The position numbers and the translations under genes were made by a program. Below, one piece after another: positions 63,265 through 64,000 of a stretch of 64,000 bases of DNA (within the stretch, counting starts at the first letter, position 1; every line of letters begins with the position of its first letter). The notes beneath the pieces are model-generated. The model did not search any database, was not told the DNA's origin, and saw only the letters and a list, made by a program, of their open reading frames with translations. Source of the DNA: Roseiflexaceae bacterium (lineage in GTDB: Bacteria > Chloroflexota > Chloroflexia > Chloroflexales > Roseiflexaceae); contig CANFUF010000002.1 in NCBI GenBank assembly GCA_947450095.1, positions 1 through 64,000 on the forward strand, given 5' to 3'.

Positions 63265-64000
63265 ATGGAAGCATTTATTCGTTGTTATCCCCCCAATTTA
63301 CCCACGGGTACCACGCATGTGTGGTATGTGATGCGTGGCGATGATTTGGTAGTCGATACTCAGAACCCTGCCGAACCATTGCCTGGCACATCCCAAGCCC
63401 CCACAAGTATTGCCATTCGCAAACACTTCCCATTGGGCACCCAAGGTGATATCTCGGTACATGCCGCAATCGTTGATGCTGATTGTGAATTGTCTGAAGG
63501 TTTGCAAACGGTGAATCTGCGCAATTTGATGAATCATCCTGGCATCCGCCAAGAAGTCATTATGGCGGGAAGTTATGCCAAAGAATTAATCGAATTCCAA
63601 ACGATGACCAAGTATTGTAGCCGCTGCGCCGCGCCCTACCGCGCCATCCCCAATACGTGGGGGTTGCGTTGTGATCCGTGCAAGCATGAGGTTTTTGCGC
63701 CGGTCAGCCCAGCCATCATTGTGCTGATCCACGACGGCGATCGGGTGTTGCTCACTACCAAAGTCGGCTGGGGCAACCGCTATAGTTTAGTAGCAGGGTT
63801 TGCTGAGCCAGGTGAAAGCTTCGAAGCGTGTGTGGCCCGGGAAGTGCGTGAAGAAGTGGGCGTCGAAGTCAGCACGATACGCTATGTAGGCAGCCAATGC
63901 TGGCCATTCCCCCATCAAGTGATGGTGGGCTTTTTGGCGCAATACAAGAGTGGTGACATCCACATGGATGCCGAAGAGTTGGCCGATGCCAAGTGGTTCG
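63265..64000 (+). CDS. nudC: NudC-type NAD+/NADH pyrophosphatase (Nudix), truncated by window end
   Basis: At least 245 residues, open at the window edge. The central zinc ribbon reads YCSRCAAPYR and LRCDPC, two CxxC pairs. The Nudix box GFAEPGESFEACVAREVREEVGV fits GX5EX7REUXEEXGU and is followed by SQCWPFPHQVMVGF, matching the SQPWPFPxS selector motif that marks NADH pyrophosphatases, with Pro-to-Cys and Ser-to-Gln changes. The enzyme hydrolyses NADH to NMNH and AMP and can remove NAD caps from RNA. AGAGAGG precedes ATG 63265. Starts 21 nt after ctaG. Confidence 0.88.
   Translation, partial: MEAFIRCYPPNLPTGTTHVWYVMRGDDLVVDTQNPAEPLPGTSQAPTSIAIRKHFPLGTQGDISVHAAIVDADCELSEGLQTVNLRNLMNHPGIRQEVIMAGSYAKELIEFQTMTKYCSRCAAPYRAIPNTWGLRCDPCKHEVFAPVSPAIIVLIHDGDRVLLTTKVGWGNRYSLVAGFAEPGESFEACVAREVREEVGVEVSTIRYVGSQCWPFPHQVMVGFLAQYKSGDIHMDAEELADAKWF

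Noticed and set aside
1-64000. tRNA, rRNA, insertion sequences or prophage genes
   Set aside because: No tRNA-like cloverleaf, rRNA segment, transposase or integrase was recognised by eye in any gap or reading frame.

Overview
The window (64 kb) carries about 41 protein genes and no RNA genes or CRISPR arrays that I could recognise. Lipoproteins with long low-complexity linkers, dppABCDF-type and family-1 binding proteins, a caa3 oxidase operon, a YjhG-type dehydratase and GH116/HEPN/sunset-domain proteins suggest a free-living aerobic or facultative heterotroph. My best guess is the phylum Chloroflexota, class Chloroflexia; this is inference from gene content, not a computed placement.

Layout. 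0.2-3.7 kb: a polyprenyl-phosphate sugar synthase-like GT2 and an ArnT-like membrane glycosyltransferase. 3.9-9.6 kb: a CbpA-type J protein, an MFS carrier, two LolD-like ATPases (one fused to an AbrB-like domain) and ilvD. 9.7-10.6 kb: a thioredoxin-fold gene with an in-frame UGA that reads as a selenoprotein, then a small exported protein. 10.8-19.4 kb: a peptide/oligosaccharide ABC importer operon followed by a Gfo/Idh/MocA dehydrogenase and a sugar isomerase-like TIM barrel. 19.5-32.2 kb: two paralogous UvrD-type helicases flank a GH116 glycosidase and an addB-addA-like helicase-nuclease operon.

32.3-37.3 kb: a zinc deacetylase diverges from a PARG-like protein over a 22-nt perfect palindrome; then a membrane HEPN-sunset fusion and a D-xylonate dehydratase. 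37.5-43.7 kb: three tandem paralogues of an unrecognised exported family with an invariant Cys-His-Asp spacing. 43.8-52.9 kb (minus strand): a tandem-duplicated binding protein, an HlyD-like adaptor and an FtsX-like permease in one operon, preceded by a single-domain binding-protein paralogue. 53.2-58.0 kb: PEP carboxylase, a class III CoA transferase and TlyA. 58.3-63.2 kb: the caa3 operon (II-I-III-IV-CtaG), then a NudC-type Nudix hydrolase cut by the window end.

How they work together: the importer, Gfo/Idh oxidoreductase, isomerase, GH116 and xylonate dehydratase point to plant- or glycan-derived sugar use; PEP carboxylase and the caa3 oxidase supply anaplerosis and respiration. The helicases and AddAB handle DNA ends. 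The most notable observations are the hidden selenoprotein with its SECIS-like hairpin, the triplicated exported Cys-His-Asp family, the PARG-like protein lacking its usual catalytic glutamate next to a deacetylase, the ATPase-AbrB fusion, and a recurrent TGCTATAAT-type extended -10 promoter.
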